A DNA stretch of 64,000 nucleotides from Auricularia sp. M13 (GCA_037042915.1 CM073198.1:3286001-3350000); one strand, 5' to 3'. Positions 33,759 through 45,716 are shown, counted from the first letter of the stretch. The notes: generated by a model not told the origin, from the sequence alone. Program-made: numbers and translations.

Positions 33759-34803
33759 ATGCATGTAGCACCTGCGCAACAGCGACGCGCTCCAATTACG
33801 CTCCGGCCCTTCTACTACCACTCCTCGGTATTCATTGACCAGACTAGGGACGATATATCGCGTCTGCTGTCGGCTTTCGAGGCATCGGTGTCCATTCAGA
33901 CCATGTCGCGGCCATTCGCGCTTTTCAAGTCGATCTGGGCGCAACAGGGCTGGGAGCTTGTGCATCTCAAGGTGCTGGACCCCCGCGGGCGCGAGGCATT
34001 CCTAGACGTGATGTGCCGGCTGTTCATTGGTGCGTCGGGGGCCGCGCTGGCGCATAGCATGGCATCTAACCCATTTGCATTCTGCAGAAACAGTTTTGCA
34101 CGCGCGAACGCCGTTGCTGTGTGTGGGCGGCCTTTTTGCGTTGTATACGTTCTTGGGGACGCAGCCACTTTCCCCTTCAGACTTATTTGTGCTTGACCAT
34201 ATACCCATTGCGTTTGGTGCGGTCCCATCCCTCCCTCGCTTCTTCTATCTTGCTGAAGGCACAGTAGATGAATACCAACAACTCTTAGCATTTCCGCTGA
34301 CGTTGGAGCCGCCTTTGCGCCATTTCGTCTCCAAGATCCTCATGCACCTTGTCTCAAAGCACACTTTCCTGATCGTGCCGCATTCGTCAACGCTCCCACT
34401 CAATCCGCGCAGCCTTCCTGCGTCTGTACTTGCCATCGAATCCCGATCCATACCTGCGAACAAAAAACGCGGACGGCCAACGCGACGCGATAGGCAGGCG
34501 CGCGCTGACATAGCGCTGTCGTCTCTTGAAACAGCCATAAATCGATTAGAGCAAGAACCAGAAGACAGCGTACCGTCCTCGCGCGAATATGTCAATCTTA
34601 AAGAGCGCGTTGTCAATTCTGTAGATCCCGAGGACCTTGCGCGTGCACAGGCGAAAACGATGGAGAGGTTCCGGAAGCTCGAGGCGAGACTGAAGTCTGA
34701 CCACAGTGAACGTGTGCTACTTCTGAAGGCAGAGGCTGCTTCTCAGCAACAGTCTGGATTACTGCGTCTTGTACATGAGGCCAATGATGAGTCTTTTGAA
34801 TAG
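33759..34803 (+). CDS. SNAPc subunit 43 (SNAPC1)-like protein
   Basis: Probable subunit of the snRNA-activating protein complex, which binds the proximal element of snRNA gene promoters for Pol II and Pol III. The first exon reads QTRDDISRLLSAFEASVSIQ and FALFKSIWAQQGWELVHL, and the second, after an intron that ends at TTCTGCAG, starts ETVLHARTPLLCVGGLFALY. This follows the SNAP43 pattern: a helix with a target-specific LLxxF, then an aromatic block, then a GALYLLYGLY-like segment and a YTF-like loop (LGTQPLSPSDLFVLDHIPIA). RFFYLAEGTVDEYQQLLAF fits the later helix. The C-terminal part is basic, with an AT-hook-like KKRGRPTRR and a long coiled coil to DESFE at 34803. The first in-frame ATG is 33759; no earlier ATG exists in frame nearby. 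Identification rests on pattern similarity only. Confidence 0.62.
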
Positions 34804-34849
34804 AATTACTTTCGATGAATACCTACTGGCGTAGGTCGGACTTCGTGCG

Positions 34850-36694
34850 ATGACCGGGCATCTCCGAGACGCGCTTTTGCACCCAACCACGTCGGTCATC
34901 GCCCACATGTTCCTGCGCAGACCGCCCCCTACAACCTGCTTCTTCTGCCTCTCTATACAAGATCCTGCTCCCCGGGATGCGCGCGCGTTTCGGTGCACGG
35001 ACTGTCAGTCATGGAACCGCTACACCAAGTCAGGCGAGATCATGAGTGACGAGGCTGCAATGCACGACGCGTCTATGAACTCCGAAAGCTTTGCCAGGCG
35101 AGGTGAATGGGCATATTGCTCTTTATTTTCTCCTAACCAACGCTTGTAGGATCACCGAGCAAGACAAGTTTGCCATCCCAGTTCACTTCGAGTGTCTTTT
35201 GTCGATCGTGTCAAACGAACCAGACGCTCATCCTGAACCTCTTGTCCAACTACCTGCCGGATCCAGAGGTGGGTATACACTCTACCTGCTAGCCAATGGC
35301 TTATTATAGATAAAGGATCCCTCTTATGAAACCCTGGTCGAGCAATTGCCCGCTTACGAGGAGTCGCTACATCAGCGGTATCCACCTGTCTGCAAGGACT
35401 GTCAAGGCACTGTCGACGAGCAACTCAAAGCCAAGCAATCCATGGCACGAACGACCGCCCTCGGCGCCCGGCTGAAGCACAGCAAACGCATGGAAGCCGA
35501 GCGTCTCGCGAAGCCAGACCTGCCGCGCGACGTGGTAATCTGGCGCCTGCGTGGCGCACTGTGGGCTGCAACTGAGATATACATACTATCCTTATATGCA
35601 CTTGGTACGGCAGGTCACACGTCGGTCTGCAGTACTGCTGAGCTTGACTTCGTAGGAACACTGGACCGACTGGACCTCATATACGTACCTTCCCATAAAT
35701 TAGCCATGGCTTTCCCCTTGCTTTCAATTTGGTGGAAGTTCTGGGACCCCACATGGTTGAGTCTGCGGAAGGCAAGACTGTCAGGTCAACGAATTCGCGT
35801 GCTCGGGCGGCGACACTATATTGCAAGTCCTCGTTCCCTCGATTGGTGGATAACTTGCTAATGTTATATTGTGTTAGATGTATCAACTCGCTACCTGGCT
35901 TTTTCGCTTGCTTGTGTGTCAAGCGCTATGGTTACCGTCATCTGGCTTGGTACGAATCGACCATCCGCGCCGTTTTTTCGCTGTGGGTTTGATCGTTGAG
36001 CTCCCTGTAAGTATCACCACACACTCAGCTACCTACCTAGAATTCTCATTGAGTTTGCTAGTGCCTCATTTTATCACTCCTGTCGCTCTCTTTCCAGCGA
36101 CCGATGCCAACTCGGCTCATCGATACGAAGCGACTCCGTCAAGTACAAGTGCCGCCTCCTGCTCAAAATCAGCTCGAGGCCGATCCCGAACCCATGCTCT
36201 CAGCGTTATCGCTGACGTCTCAGCCGATCATAACGAAACCCTCGAACCCGATTTTCGGTCAGACATCTTTCCCTCAAGGACCGTCGCCAGCGACCAATCC
36301 CGACGATGAGATGGACTGGACGCCCACCGGACCTGTCGCCTCGTTGTCGATCTCAGAGAGCGATTGGCTGGCACCACAACGATTTTTCGCGCCTGAACAG
36401 CCCACAGGCCTCGAGGCATTACTTGAGCGGACGACATTGAAAGAGGAGGATCAGGTCATGATCGATGAGCAGCAACGCCGTCAGGCGGCTGCATCCTCAG
36501 CGGGACTCAGCCTGCACTTGATCTACCTGGGCATCATCCTGGTCACGGTGCTGCTTGCTTTTCTATGGAACGCTTCGATTGGCCGCCAGCCTGAGTATGT
36601 ACGCCCGTCAGTGCGTAGCGAGCGTGTTGGAAGTATGCCGTCAACCGAGTACACACGTCGCCGTGTCTATCCTCATGCACAGCCGGATCCTTAG
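34850..36694 (+). CDS. IMA1: Ima1/TMEM201-like inner nuclear membrane protein
   Basis: Ima1 (Samp1/NET5 in animals) is an inner nuclear membrane protein that tethers heterochromatin and links to the nuclear pole. The N-terminal zinc-binding region starts MTGHLRDAL and shows CFFCLSIQDPAP, FRCTDCQSWNRYTKSGEI and EAAMHD; the second exon supplies CRSCQTNQTLILNLLSNYLP, giving four CxxC pairs in all with VCKDCQGTVDEQ. The block YETLVEQLPAYEESLHQRYP is a family mark. Middle exons hold membrane helices (LWAATEIYILSLYALG region and others). The last exon has a soluble part with the MDWTPTGP motif seen in fungal homologs and a final helix HLIYLGIILVTVLLAFLW before the stop at 36694. It starts only 46 bp after the SNAPC1-like gene ends, so the two share almost no spacer. 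Confidence 0.85.
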
Positions 36695-36808
36695 CAGCAT
36701 GATGATGAAATATAATGACAACTTGCCATCCATACTATGCATTGATCTAAGATTCGTGACATGATGTAAGGGCTGAACGCGTACCGGCGAGGGCATACGT
36801 ATTTGTCA

Positions 36809-39098
36809 TTATGCACCACCGCAGGCGCCTGCGAGAGGGTTGACAGCCTGACGCTCGCGCTGGAGCTGCTGCCACTGGCGCATGTGCCGATCGCGGACAG
36901 CGGGCCACGCTCCCGCGCGTTGCGATTGTGCCCTCTCAGCGAGCATCCTTGCCCTCCGCGCGCGTTGCATCTGGACCCAATCTTGCCAGGTCCGGATCTG
37001 TAAATCTGCTGCACTCTGGTCGTTGCCAGCTCTCGTCTGGTATTCTTCCGTCTGCGCGGGCATTTCGACTATCTCAAAGTCTGCCTCGGCATCGACATCG
37101 ACGTTCTCGTCGAGTATGTTCGCGACGGAGGGCGAGCTGCTGAGTTTGTTGGCTTCCGCGACATAGAGCTTGCCGTATGTCTCCTCCATGACGCAGAACG
37201 TCGTCAAGCCGGTTGCAACGCCCAGGAACGCGGTGGCGGATAGATCGTCCGCATTGACCAGGGGCATGAGGCATAGGACGATGCCGACCAGAATACGGAT
37301 GCCAAACATCTTCCTCTGCTTCATGCGTCAGCTACAATATGCAATAAAGGATTAGCAGCTCACGCGGGAGAGTCTCGTAAGACCCGCAGGCTCGAGATTA
37401 CGGTGCAATGCGCCGATAAAGGCGAGGGTTATCATTGCGCAGCCGAGTCCGCCGCCAAAGTACCATCTGTGTCCGTTCCCAATTTCGTGCTCCAGTAGGA
37501 CCAGGCGCGACAAAGCTGCACTAGAGAGAATGAGTGCGCCGCTGAGCGGCCAGTGAAGTTGGTTCCATGCAATCGACGAGAACCCTACAAACGATGAGAT
37601 TACATTTCGTGCAATGTTCAAGCACAAGCACAAACAATGGCGGCGGAGGGCGTGAGTGTATGTTCCTGTCGCCTCTACGTCAAAGTAGATCCATGCGAGG
37701 TTGAATGCGATGACTAGACCGAGGACTGCGCGGCCGTACACCCTGCGGCAACAGTTAGCCTACACAGTCCTTCAGTGGTATAAGAGCGCACTCTGAAACC
37801 CCAACAGAGGCAGAGGTGGCATGATAGACTACACTGATGACAAGCTCCCCGAGAACGATGATGACAAAAGAGACTGTCCGCTCGATGTGGTGCTCAATAT
37901 TGATGGCTAGAAACCAATAGTGTCAGTCATTGCCAAATGCACTGAACGCCATCGTTGGCCACAAACCTGGTATGTACCTTGAAGAAAAGTAAGGGCGCGC
38001 AATGTCAAACTCGTCCTTGGCCTTCTCCTTGAATTTCTCCAGGAGGTCGGGGCGCCGACGGACTTTGGCGACGATGAGGTCTCGTTGGCCGAAGAGAAGT
38101 AAGGTAGGAATGAAGCGTCCCACGAGGTCCATCATCATTGAAAATACAGCAAGGATAATTATCACGCGTAGACTGGTGACCCAGAGGAGAGGTAGACACA
38201 AGCCGATGATAAAAAGGTTGAGGAGGCCTTGCGTAATGAACGAAGGTGCAAACTGAGGTAGCTTAATCGCGTATATCACTTGGAGGGGCACTAGAGAATG
38301 TTCAGCTTCTTCACGTCCAGCATTGCGCACAATACGCACGACGAATGCCGCGTCCCACGATGAAGAATGCAACTGCGGCGACGAAAGCCCTGTCGTGTCC
38401 GCCTGTCCTGAGGTCAGCTCCGCCTTCGGCGCGTCGCAGTATGATATCAGTGGCGTTATGATCTTCGACAGCCGCTTCACTTCCAGATGAACCGCCAAAA
38501 TGAATGGCGGACGCGTTTGCACTGTAGCCGACGAGAATCGCCATGAGGAGTAGTACGTTGATTCGTACAGTTATATCGTCCGTTCCACTTTGGTTCATGA
38601 ACGTGCGAAACTCGCTCCAGAGGGCCCATGCCGGATAGAACGTCAGAACGAACTGTAGGAAGCTAGCACCGTTGGCAGACTCTGCCGCCGCCACCACATG
38701 AGCACTCTGCGACGCGAGGGGTAGATAAAGGTTACCTGAAGCGGCGTCCGATAGAAGATGTCCGAATGCAACGAATACCAGGTCGAAGAACAGTTCGAAT
38801 CGACTCTGCGCGCGCTCGAACCTCTCACGATACCTGGCGATGCCACTTGCGCATGAGCAAATTTTCTGGGAATGCGCTAACCGTCGAGATTGACGCACAG
38901 TTTCCCATTGACAAGCCACTGACGGACTACAACAGGGTGGATAAGGTCTCGGGGTTGTCGAGGGCGTGCCGCATATTCGTCCTCGTCCGCGTCGTGAAAT
39001 AAAACTTCCTCAGCGTCGTACGAGTCATATTTGGTGGCGTCCGCAAGAGCTACCTGGCTTTTAAAAGCAGCAGGCACCGTAGAGCCCTCAGAGGCCAT
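36809..39098 (-). CDS. low-temperature-requirement A (LtrA)-like membrane protein
   Basis: Polytopic membrane protein of the LtrA family, common and multi-copy in basidiomycetes; its biochemical role is unknown. The start on the complement of 39096-39098 gives MASEGSTVPAAFKSQ, a hydrophilic acidic N-terminus. Key segments are ESRFELFFDLVFVAFGHL with the family's FFDLVFV motif, and FVLTFYPAWALWSEFRTFMN with SGTDDITVRINVLLLMA and ANASAIHFG. Further helices: VIYAIKLPQFAPSFITQG, FIIGLCLPLLWVTSLRVIII, RTVSFVIIVLGELVISVVYH, VYGRAVLGLVIAFNLAWIYF, and GIRILVGIVLCLMPLVNADD. The C-terminus is a charged coiled tail. Stop on 36809-36811. About eight introns. It faces the thiolase gene head-to-head with a 272-bp spacer. 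Confidence 0.85.
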
Positions 39099-39370
39099 GA
39101 AGGAACGCGAAAGAGAAGGCACCGATGTCGTTCGGTATGCCGGGCATAGCTACGCGTTCACAGGGCTTGCTAGCGGCAGAGATAAGCGCTCAAACTGGAT
39201 GGGGCGAGCACGGAGCTGCACGGAGGATGGCTATTAGGACTGTTGGAGTTGGCAGTAGAATTCAACAGATAGGTATGGTCGCAGAACAGGAGCAGGGTAC
39301 AGCATGAAATCCCCGGATTGTGGGGTACGGAAGGAATTGCCGGCTCGGATGATCCCAGCCCCTCTTGACC

Positions 39371-41101
39371 ATGGACCGCATTAAGCAACTCGCATCTCAC
39401 CTCGCTTCGTCCAGCTCGAGCAAGGGTCGTGATGCACTGTTGCAGAAGAGCCCGGACGACGTCGTAATTGTCTTTGCTAAGCGAAGCGCCTTGACGAAGG
39501 CGCGGAAAGGCGGCTTCAAGGACACTCGCAGTGACGAGCTGCTCACCGCTATGTTCAAGGTTCATACCTTCACAAAGCTCAGTCAACCTCTCATCAATGC
39601 AACGCAGGCTGTGATTCAGCACTCTGGCGTTGATCCAAAGCTTGTACAGGACATCAGCGTTGGAACAGGTGTGTATCCAAGCCTAGCGCATAAACCGTCT
39701 TTTTGAGCAGAGAATGCGATTCCCAGTGCTCCCTCCCGGTCCCACGTATGAGGCAAGATCTGCTGCAATTGTTGCAGGTTTCCCGGTGGAAGTGCCTGTC
39801 TCGACAGTGAACCGCTTCTGCTCGAGTGGATTAATGGCTGTCATGAACATTGCCAATGGTATGCTCACCTCACCGCGGCGTTGATGAATTCTGAATTACC
39901 CTGGACCAATAGCTATACGCGCAGGCCAGATAGAGGTTGGCCTCGCAGTGGGAGTAGAATCTATGTCCGCGAATCCGGACGATGGTGCACCGAAACTGAG
40001 TGACGAGATTATGGCCCACCCTGTGGCTCGGGACAACGTCCAGCCAATGGGATGGACGAGCGAGAATGTTGCGGCAGATTTCGATATCCCGCGGGAGCGC
40101 ATGGATGAGTTCGCTGCCAAGTTTGTTGATTTCCAGTTAGATTCTATGCAGTCCTCTAACACATCCTCACAATAGGTCATTCCAGCGTGCAGAGAAGGCC
40201 CAGGCGTCCGGCTACTTTGACCGCGAGATTGTGCCGCTGGAAGGGTTCGCGAAGGACCCAGTTACTGGCGAACGCAAGCGTGTTGTGATCAGCAGGGACG
40301 ACGGCATACGGCCTGGGACAACTCCATCCTCACTGGCCAAGATTAGATCTGCCTTCCCTCAATGGGGCCATGGGCGCACGACAGGAGGCAACGCGAGTCA
40401 AGTGGGTGGTCCCTCTTTATGCCATATCATGCGATTCACAAATGTTTGCGCTCTCGCATAGATAAGCGATGGTGCGGGGGCTGTATTGCTTATGACACGC
40501 CGCAAAGCAGAACAGCTTGGGATCAAGATCTTGGCCAAATATGTCACGACTTCCGTCGTCGGCCTTGCTCCTCGCATAATGGGTATTGGCCCCGTATATG
40601 CAATCCCCAATGTACTGGCTGCCGCAGGGATAACGAAGGAAGACGTAGACCTGTTTGAGGTGAGGAAGAAGCTATGGTCAGGAACGCATTCTCACGCTCG
40701 CGTAGATCAACGAGGCGTTCGCGTCAATGTACGTTTATTGCGTGCAGACGCTGCAGCTGGACCATGAGAAGGCAAGCATCGACGTCAGGTTTACACGAGT
40801 TTCTCAGCGTCTATTCTAGGTGAACGTCAATGGCGGTGCGATCGCGCTCGGACATCCTTTAGATATGTTCTTTTCCATTCGAACTTGATCGTAGGGACTG
40901 ACATACCCTTTTAAGCGCGACTGGCGCTCGACAGATCGCCACAGGGCTTGCAGAATTGGAGAGACGTGACAAGAAGGTGCGCTTCGGTGTCGACTCTCGG
41001 TCTGATGATATGCTCACGTGCGACGCTGACGGCAGGTACTCGTCACTTCGATGTGCGTGGGCACGGGCATGGGAGCTGCGGCCGTATTTGTGCGCGAGTG
41101 A
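39371..41101 (+). CDS. POT1: peroxisomal 3-ketoacyl-CoA thiolase
   Basis: Last enzyme of fatty-acid beta-oxidation: cleaves 3-ketoacyl-CoA with CoA to acetyl-CoA and a shortened acyl-CoA. The N-terminus MDRIKQLASHLASSSS contains an R-I-x5-H-L match (residues 3-11), the PTS2 peroxisomal import signal, which fits the ACAA1/POT1 type. Catalytic residues are visible: nucleophile Cys in STVNRFCSSGLMAVMNIAN, the His in NGGAIALGHPLG and the second Cys in CVGTGMGAAAVFVRE. Other marks are GVESMSANPDD, NVAADFDIPRERMDEFAAKS, and EINEAFASMYVY with VNVNGG across introns. Start ATG 39371, stop TGA 41099-41101. About nine introns, several of them very close together. No break. Confidence 0.93.
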
Positions 41102-41523
41102 AGACCGTTCGCTTGTATAATATAAGATGAGCTGGGCTTCTGAGCCCCCCACGCCTGATCCACGCTCCCGCAGCAGCGCAAGGTCCGTGTGTAAACCGCA
41201 CGCGCACGGTTTATTGTTTTGTAGCTGGGAGATCTGCGTTGGCATCTTGACCAACACGTTTTCAGTTGTTTGTCGTTTGCCGGCGTCTTGGGATCCTTCA
41301 TAAGGGCACGCGCCACTTAGTAGCTTTCGCCTTGGCCTTCTACCTCCACCCTTCCATCTCAAGAGCTCTTGCATCACTTCTCCATTTCGGTTCGTCCTTT
41401 AAGAGCATCTCACTCGTACTCGTCGTTCCCCTCCGATCGTCCCGCTTCTTCAAGCTTCAAGTTCCGGGGGGGTCCGTGCGATGTGCAAAGAGGAAACGTG
41501 AGTCTTTGCTCTCGCAGTCCGGA

Positions 41524-42029
41524 ATGTCCTTCTTTGGTGACGCGCTTACTAGATTCGGTTCTTTGCATCGCCCATGCGGGGTGCGTGTACCACGCTGCTG
41601 ACGTAGACTCTGAACTCACACGCGTTTCTCTGCTGTCACAGCACTTTATCGTCCAGTACAGAAACGGGATTATCCATCGCTGCAACTCTGCCACGTGCGA
41701 AAACTCGCCTTCGCACCCGCCCTCATGCAGGAGTAGGTTCTGCTCGAAGGTGGGAAAATGAGACATGCATATGCTGGCACATTCCGAATGGCTCATGTCT
41801 TGCCTTGCAGCGCGGTGTCTTCGGAGAATACACCAAGATCATCAACGTGTTTCACTGGCAAGAGGTCTCAGCTTTCATTCACAGCGGGATAATCATTGCG
41901 GCTTCAGGTATTGCGACGGTTGCCAACAGTATTACGAGGACCAAGAGCGAAAAGGACTGCTTGAGGGCAGCGCGCAAGGCGAGGTCATGTCAGCAGCCCT
42001 CTCTCTTTCTCGTGGCTTTGGAAAGATGA
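41524..42029 (+). CDS. small hypothetical protein with one membrane segment
   Basis: I do not recognise it. A splice reading starts with MSFFGDALTRF (ATG 41524), then an intron ending at CACAG, then YRPVQKRDYPSLQLCHVRK, another intron and RGVFGEYTKIINVFHWQEVSAF. The last exon has the segment HSGIIIAASGIATVANSI, a likely single membrane helix, followed by TRTKSEKDCLRAARKA and a stop at 42027-42029. The consistent reading across GT-AG borders and the helix argue for a real small membrane protein. The first exon and end are uncertain. Its neighbours give no hint of its job. Confidence 0.4.
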
Positions 42030-42386
42030 ACTGAATACTGAGTAGAAAATCCCACTTGCGTGCCAAAGGCAAGGGTCGCGAAGCGGCCCAGAAGCGAATG
42101 CAAGGGCGAGAAGATTGTGACTGGTGACCTCAAGAGTAGGTGTCCGCCCCAGGGGATATTCCGCTATTCTCTTGACGACCAGAACCGCGGGTTCCCTCCG
42201 TTGTGAGGGCGTAACGAATGTATCCGAGTCATAAAATAGTGGTTCCCTCCAGAGACAGGATCGAGCGTACAAATTAGAAGCCGCGAGCAGACAGGAAATC
42301 GTGTATGAGACCGTAAGTCCATGATGCCGTGTGATGCAAGTTCAGACAGTGCCCTGTGTTCGGGATAACGGCTAAGAGGCGTCGTG
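42030..42386. other. convergent gap, nothing recognised
   Basis: This gap lies between the 3' ends of the small membrane protein gene (plus) and the secreted hydrolase (minus). It probably contains 3' UTRs. I see no gene. Confidence 0.4.
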
Positions 42387-43509
42387 TCATCTAAGGTATT
42401 CCATGGGCAAGACAAGGTCCTTACTATACTGGTACTGAGCCGAGGGAAAGAAAGTTGGCTCATTTGGCATGTTCGTGCAGCCTGAATCGCAATTCAGGAT
42501 GTCGTCCAGGCCAATGAAAGCCCCGATGTTTCCCGTGAAGTCATTCGCTGCCCCGACGGAGTTAGAGAGCTCGCCTTGAGCGAAGGCTGAGTGGACGGTG
42601 AAGTGAGCTAATCCCCGAGCCGTGAATGCAGTAATTGCACTCACTGCCTTTCGTTGATTCATCGTATGCAAGCACATCTGGAGAATATGCACCCGATGCA
42701 CTTGAGTAGAATACCGCCGCTCGCGTCGTGATGTTTAGGGTGGTGAGATAGCCCGGGTCGAGCCTCCCGAACCTCCCAGGGTCCACGTCACGCGCCGGAG
42801 TAAGGTGAGCTAAGCCGCCGATTTCTGCTGGCACCGGATGATGGGCATACTGAAACCGGCATGAGAAACAGGGCGCCAGAGGATTGTAATAGGCACGCAC
42901 TCCAGTCAGAACCGCTATGTCAATTAGCCATGGGGCAGTCGCCATTACACCAGTTGTCAGGACGCTCCCAAAGGAATGACCAACATGGATAATCTTGGAA
43001 TACTGGCAATCGAGCAGTCTTCCGTTTCGTGCTAATGAGATGATTACTTTCGCGATTGCAATTTGCAGCGAGGGCTGAACGACCGTGACAGGGTCCGGCC
43101 GCGAGCTATTCCCACTACCTGCCAGCTAGCTGAAGAGTCATTCTTCCAGAGCTGCAGTACCTTACATACCGAGACGATCGTAAGTGAGCGTAGCGTAGCC
43201 GCGGCGAGCTGCGTATTCCACATAACTATACCGAGAACTATTGCTTGGCCAATCCCAGTATTGTTTGGTGTAGGAAGCACCATGGACGCATATCTGGAGC
43301 GCTGGCTTGACAGGACCGAGGATTGGCGTGCAGTGGCGGAAGGAAAGAGCCCATGTGCCGGAGACAGGCAAAGGAGACCCGTCGGAAGCTTTATTGATAG
43401 CTTCTGCTGTAATGTTGTAGAGGAAACTGCGACACTCTACAACCGGAGTCGGCGGCGACGCGAGAACGTGTGTGACGGAGACGAACAGCACGATCACAGG
43501 CAGGAACAT
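42387..43509 (-). CDS. secreted alpha/beta hydrolase
   Basis: Predicted secreted serine hydrolase. I start it at the ATG on the complement of 43507-43509, which gives a signal peptide (MFLPVIVLFVSVTHVLASPP) and lies 36 bp after a TATA box. The body reads CRSFLYNITAEAINKASDG, then LQICVHGASYTKQYWDWP (the HG oxyanion site) and YVEYAARRGYATLTYDRLG. After introns comes KIIHVGHSFGSVLTTGVM with the GxSxG serine, then WLIDIAVLTGV, GLAHLTPARDVDPGRFGRLD and GYLTTLNITTRAAVFYSS. The last exon includes MNQRKAVSAITA and the family-like end with stop on 42387-42389. The acid and final His are not assigned with confidence. Similar proteins are frequent in mushrooms; the substrate is unknown. Confidence 0.68.
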
Positions 43510-43544
43510 TGCAGGAGCAAGTGCTCGGTCTTCCGCATCCTCTC

Positions 43545-43552
43545 CTTTTATA
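43545..43552 (-). promoter_or_regulatory. TATA box of secreted hydrolase
   Basis: TATAAAAG on the minus strand, 36 bp upstream of the hydrolase ATG at 43509. A start of transcription 25-30 bp downstream of the box would leave a leader of under ten bases, so the transcript may use this or a later ATG. Confidence 0.5.
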
Positions 43553-43799
43553 AGCGACCCGGCAATACGACGAAGAGTGGACACTTGTTTGAAGAAGGCA
43601 ATTAACCAGTTACAGCCGACACCAGATCACAACGAAATCTCGATGGGCGAATCACCGACGAGGCACACGGGGCGGCTGTGGTATGAGGGCGCCAGTTCGC
43701 GAGCGCCAAAGCACCGCTCCGCTGAGCAGCTGGACAACCAGATGATAAATAGGACGATAGCGTGTACCTTCGGGGCTAGGATGAATATATGACGCGCAC

Positions 43800-45540
43800 T
43801 GTGAGCACCTCCGCTGATGTTCTTGCATCGGAAGAACCGAGATATGTGACTCCATTTGACATCGGTTATCCGTGGAAGTTGTACGAGCCCCAATCTTACG
43901 CAACACATACATGTCGCAAACCGACGCCCTGCAAATCTCCAAGTCCGGGCACAATCTCATATAATGACCTGCCACAATGCGCGGACAACAGCTGTAGTCG
44001 CCGTCAGAACGTCAGAAGATTTGTTGTACGTCTTCCAGTAGGCCGAGCAGGTGATAGGTCCCGTGACCGCGGCGAGCCCAGTACCCTCGCACGAGTCAGG
44101 ATACGGACCGCGCAACTGAAATGGATTGCCCCGATAAACCATAGCTGGATAGGAGCACGATAAGAAGTGCGGCGCAGTGCAGGAGCCAGACATGACGAGA
44201 AAGGGTGTGTTCGGCCAGTGCGCAGCCCAGCATGACTATTTCGAGCTCTTGTCTAGTAGTCCCATCTAATTATGTCCGCGTGTCGTCCTGAAGCAAATTA
44301 GTCGAGCCCATCCAACCGTGCGATAAATTCAGCAGTGCCAAGAACGAATTATAAGCCTATAAGACCAGCGCAGGTCAAGGATTCGAACGCAAATGCGCAG
44401 AGTCCCTGCATAACCAGCCGAAAGTTCGGATGGATGGCGCAGAGCCGAAGACAGATCTCCAGGTGGATGCTGGGTTGTTGAGAGCAGTTCATGGCCAGGC
44501 GCTCACTGGGTTGGAAATTTGGACCGGGACCAACGGCGGCTGAATTAACTGTCGTTCCGGTCAGTGACCATGTTATACCAGGGCATGGCCATGTGTGTTG
44601 ATCAAGCATCAGAGCATAAAGATTTTCACGCAGGATGGTAGAAACACAGAATACAGTAAGTTCGCAATCTTCGCTTTGCCTAGAACGTTATGAGTCGGCT
44701 TTGGCGCTTGACAATGCGACTCACTAGAATCATTCGGACACGCGATCATAGGTATTCGTACCCGTAGACATTCGCTTTACTGAAAACCGTGATGGGAGGT
44801 CGAGGAGTTCTTCCCGTCCAACGTGGCATAGGGCTGTTCAGAGCCAAGCCGGCGCCCCTTCCACGGTAATAGGTGCAGCCACTGGGGTTCATCGGAATGA
44901 TATGGTTTGCGATCGTCTTCATATTACTGTTGCTGGCCCGCATTAGGCAACCATCGTCAGAAAAGCCGACAAGATGTCTGCATTAGGGTGGTTGCTCCAG
45001 ACCTGAATGTGGTCCTTGAGCTGAGCATCAGAAACCGTTTCGGCCTGCAGACGAAGACGCACTGCATCTCAAGAATATCTGGTTTCGTCGCAGGGATGCT
45101 GGTTGTACGAGACTATGCCAGTAACGGGTGTCCCATGCCCTTCCGAGTGGCCGTCGTAAGGTACACCACAGCCTATCAACTTTTGAGAGCGGCCCTATGT
45201 GAAACAAGCGGCAAAGGAGAGCAGTACCCTGTGGCGGCTGGGTGTCGACGAAGTCCAGCGCAGTGCGGTTAACGGCAATTACCTTTTTGCCACAAAAGAG
45301 CTCGAAGCCGTTCGAAACAAGCCCAGAAGATCGCATGTCTATCACAGATGCCACAGCTCGCCAACGGTCAATCTGAGTGATTGAATGGCCCAAGGGCGTA
45401 CCCTTCACAGCTTCAGTCCCCAGAAAGCCGGCAAAAGCGACAGGAGAAGGTAGAAGCATGACAAGCTGGAAGAGACCCTGTTCATGAGCCCAGATGATCT
45501 GGGATACAACTATCAGCAAATAAGTACACGATGGTCCGCT
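43800..45540 (-). other. unresolved multi-exon gene-like region
   Basis: I do not recognise it, but the minus strand shows a chain of open, protein-like segments with candidate splice sites. The longest (about 45131-45519) reads FQLVMLLPSPVAFAGFLG, a membrane-like stretch, then HSITQIDRWRAVASVIDMRS, GLVSNGFELFCGKKVIAVNR and TQPPQGTALLCRLFHIGPLS. A further stretch reads AETVSDAQLKDHIQ after a CTGCAG acceptor at about 45013. Next is MKTIANHIIPMNPSGCTYY at about 44900, HTWPCPGITWSLTG at about 44560, and CSYPAMVYRGNPFQLRGPY near 44130. Cysteines, NxT/S sites and hydrophobic runs would fit a membrane or secreted protein. I cannot join all exons in one frame. A decayed gene is as likely as a live one. 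Confidence 0.35.
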
Positions 45541-45716
45541 GGAGAATCTAAGAAATTGCCAAAGGCTTACGTTGGGTCATATAAACATTTAACGGTACAT
45601 GAAGCGGAACGCGTGAGTTGAAATATCAAGGGTCACTGCAGGCGAGCACGAGAGCCTTTTGGTTGTTGGCAAAAGACGCCGCCGTCAGCCGGTGCGCGGC
45701 TTTGACCGACCACGAC

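Noticed and set aside
44370-44400. GGATTCGAACG resembling a reverse tRNA B box
   Set aside because: The surrounding bases do not pair as T-arm and acceptor stem, so it is not a tRNA.
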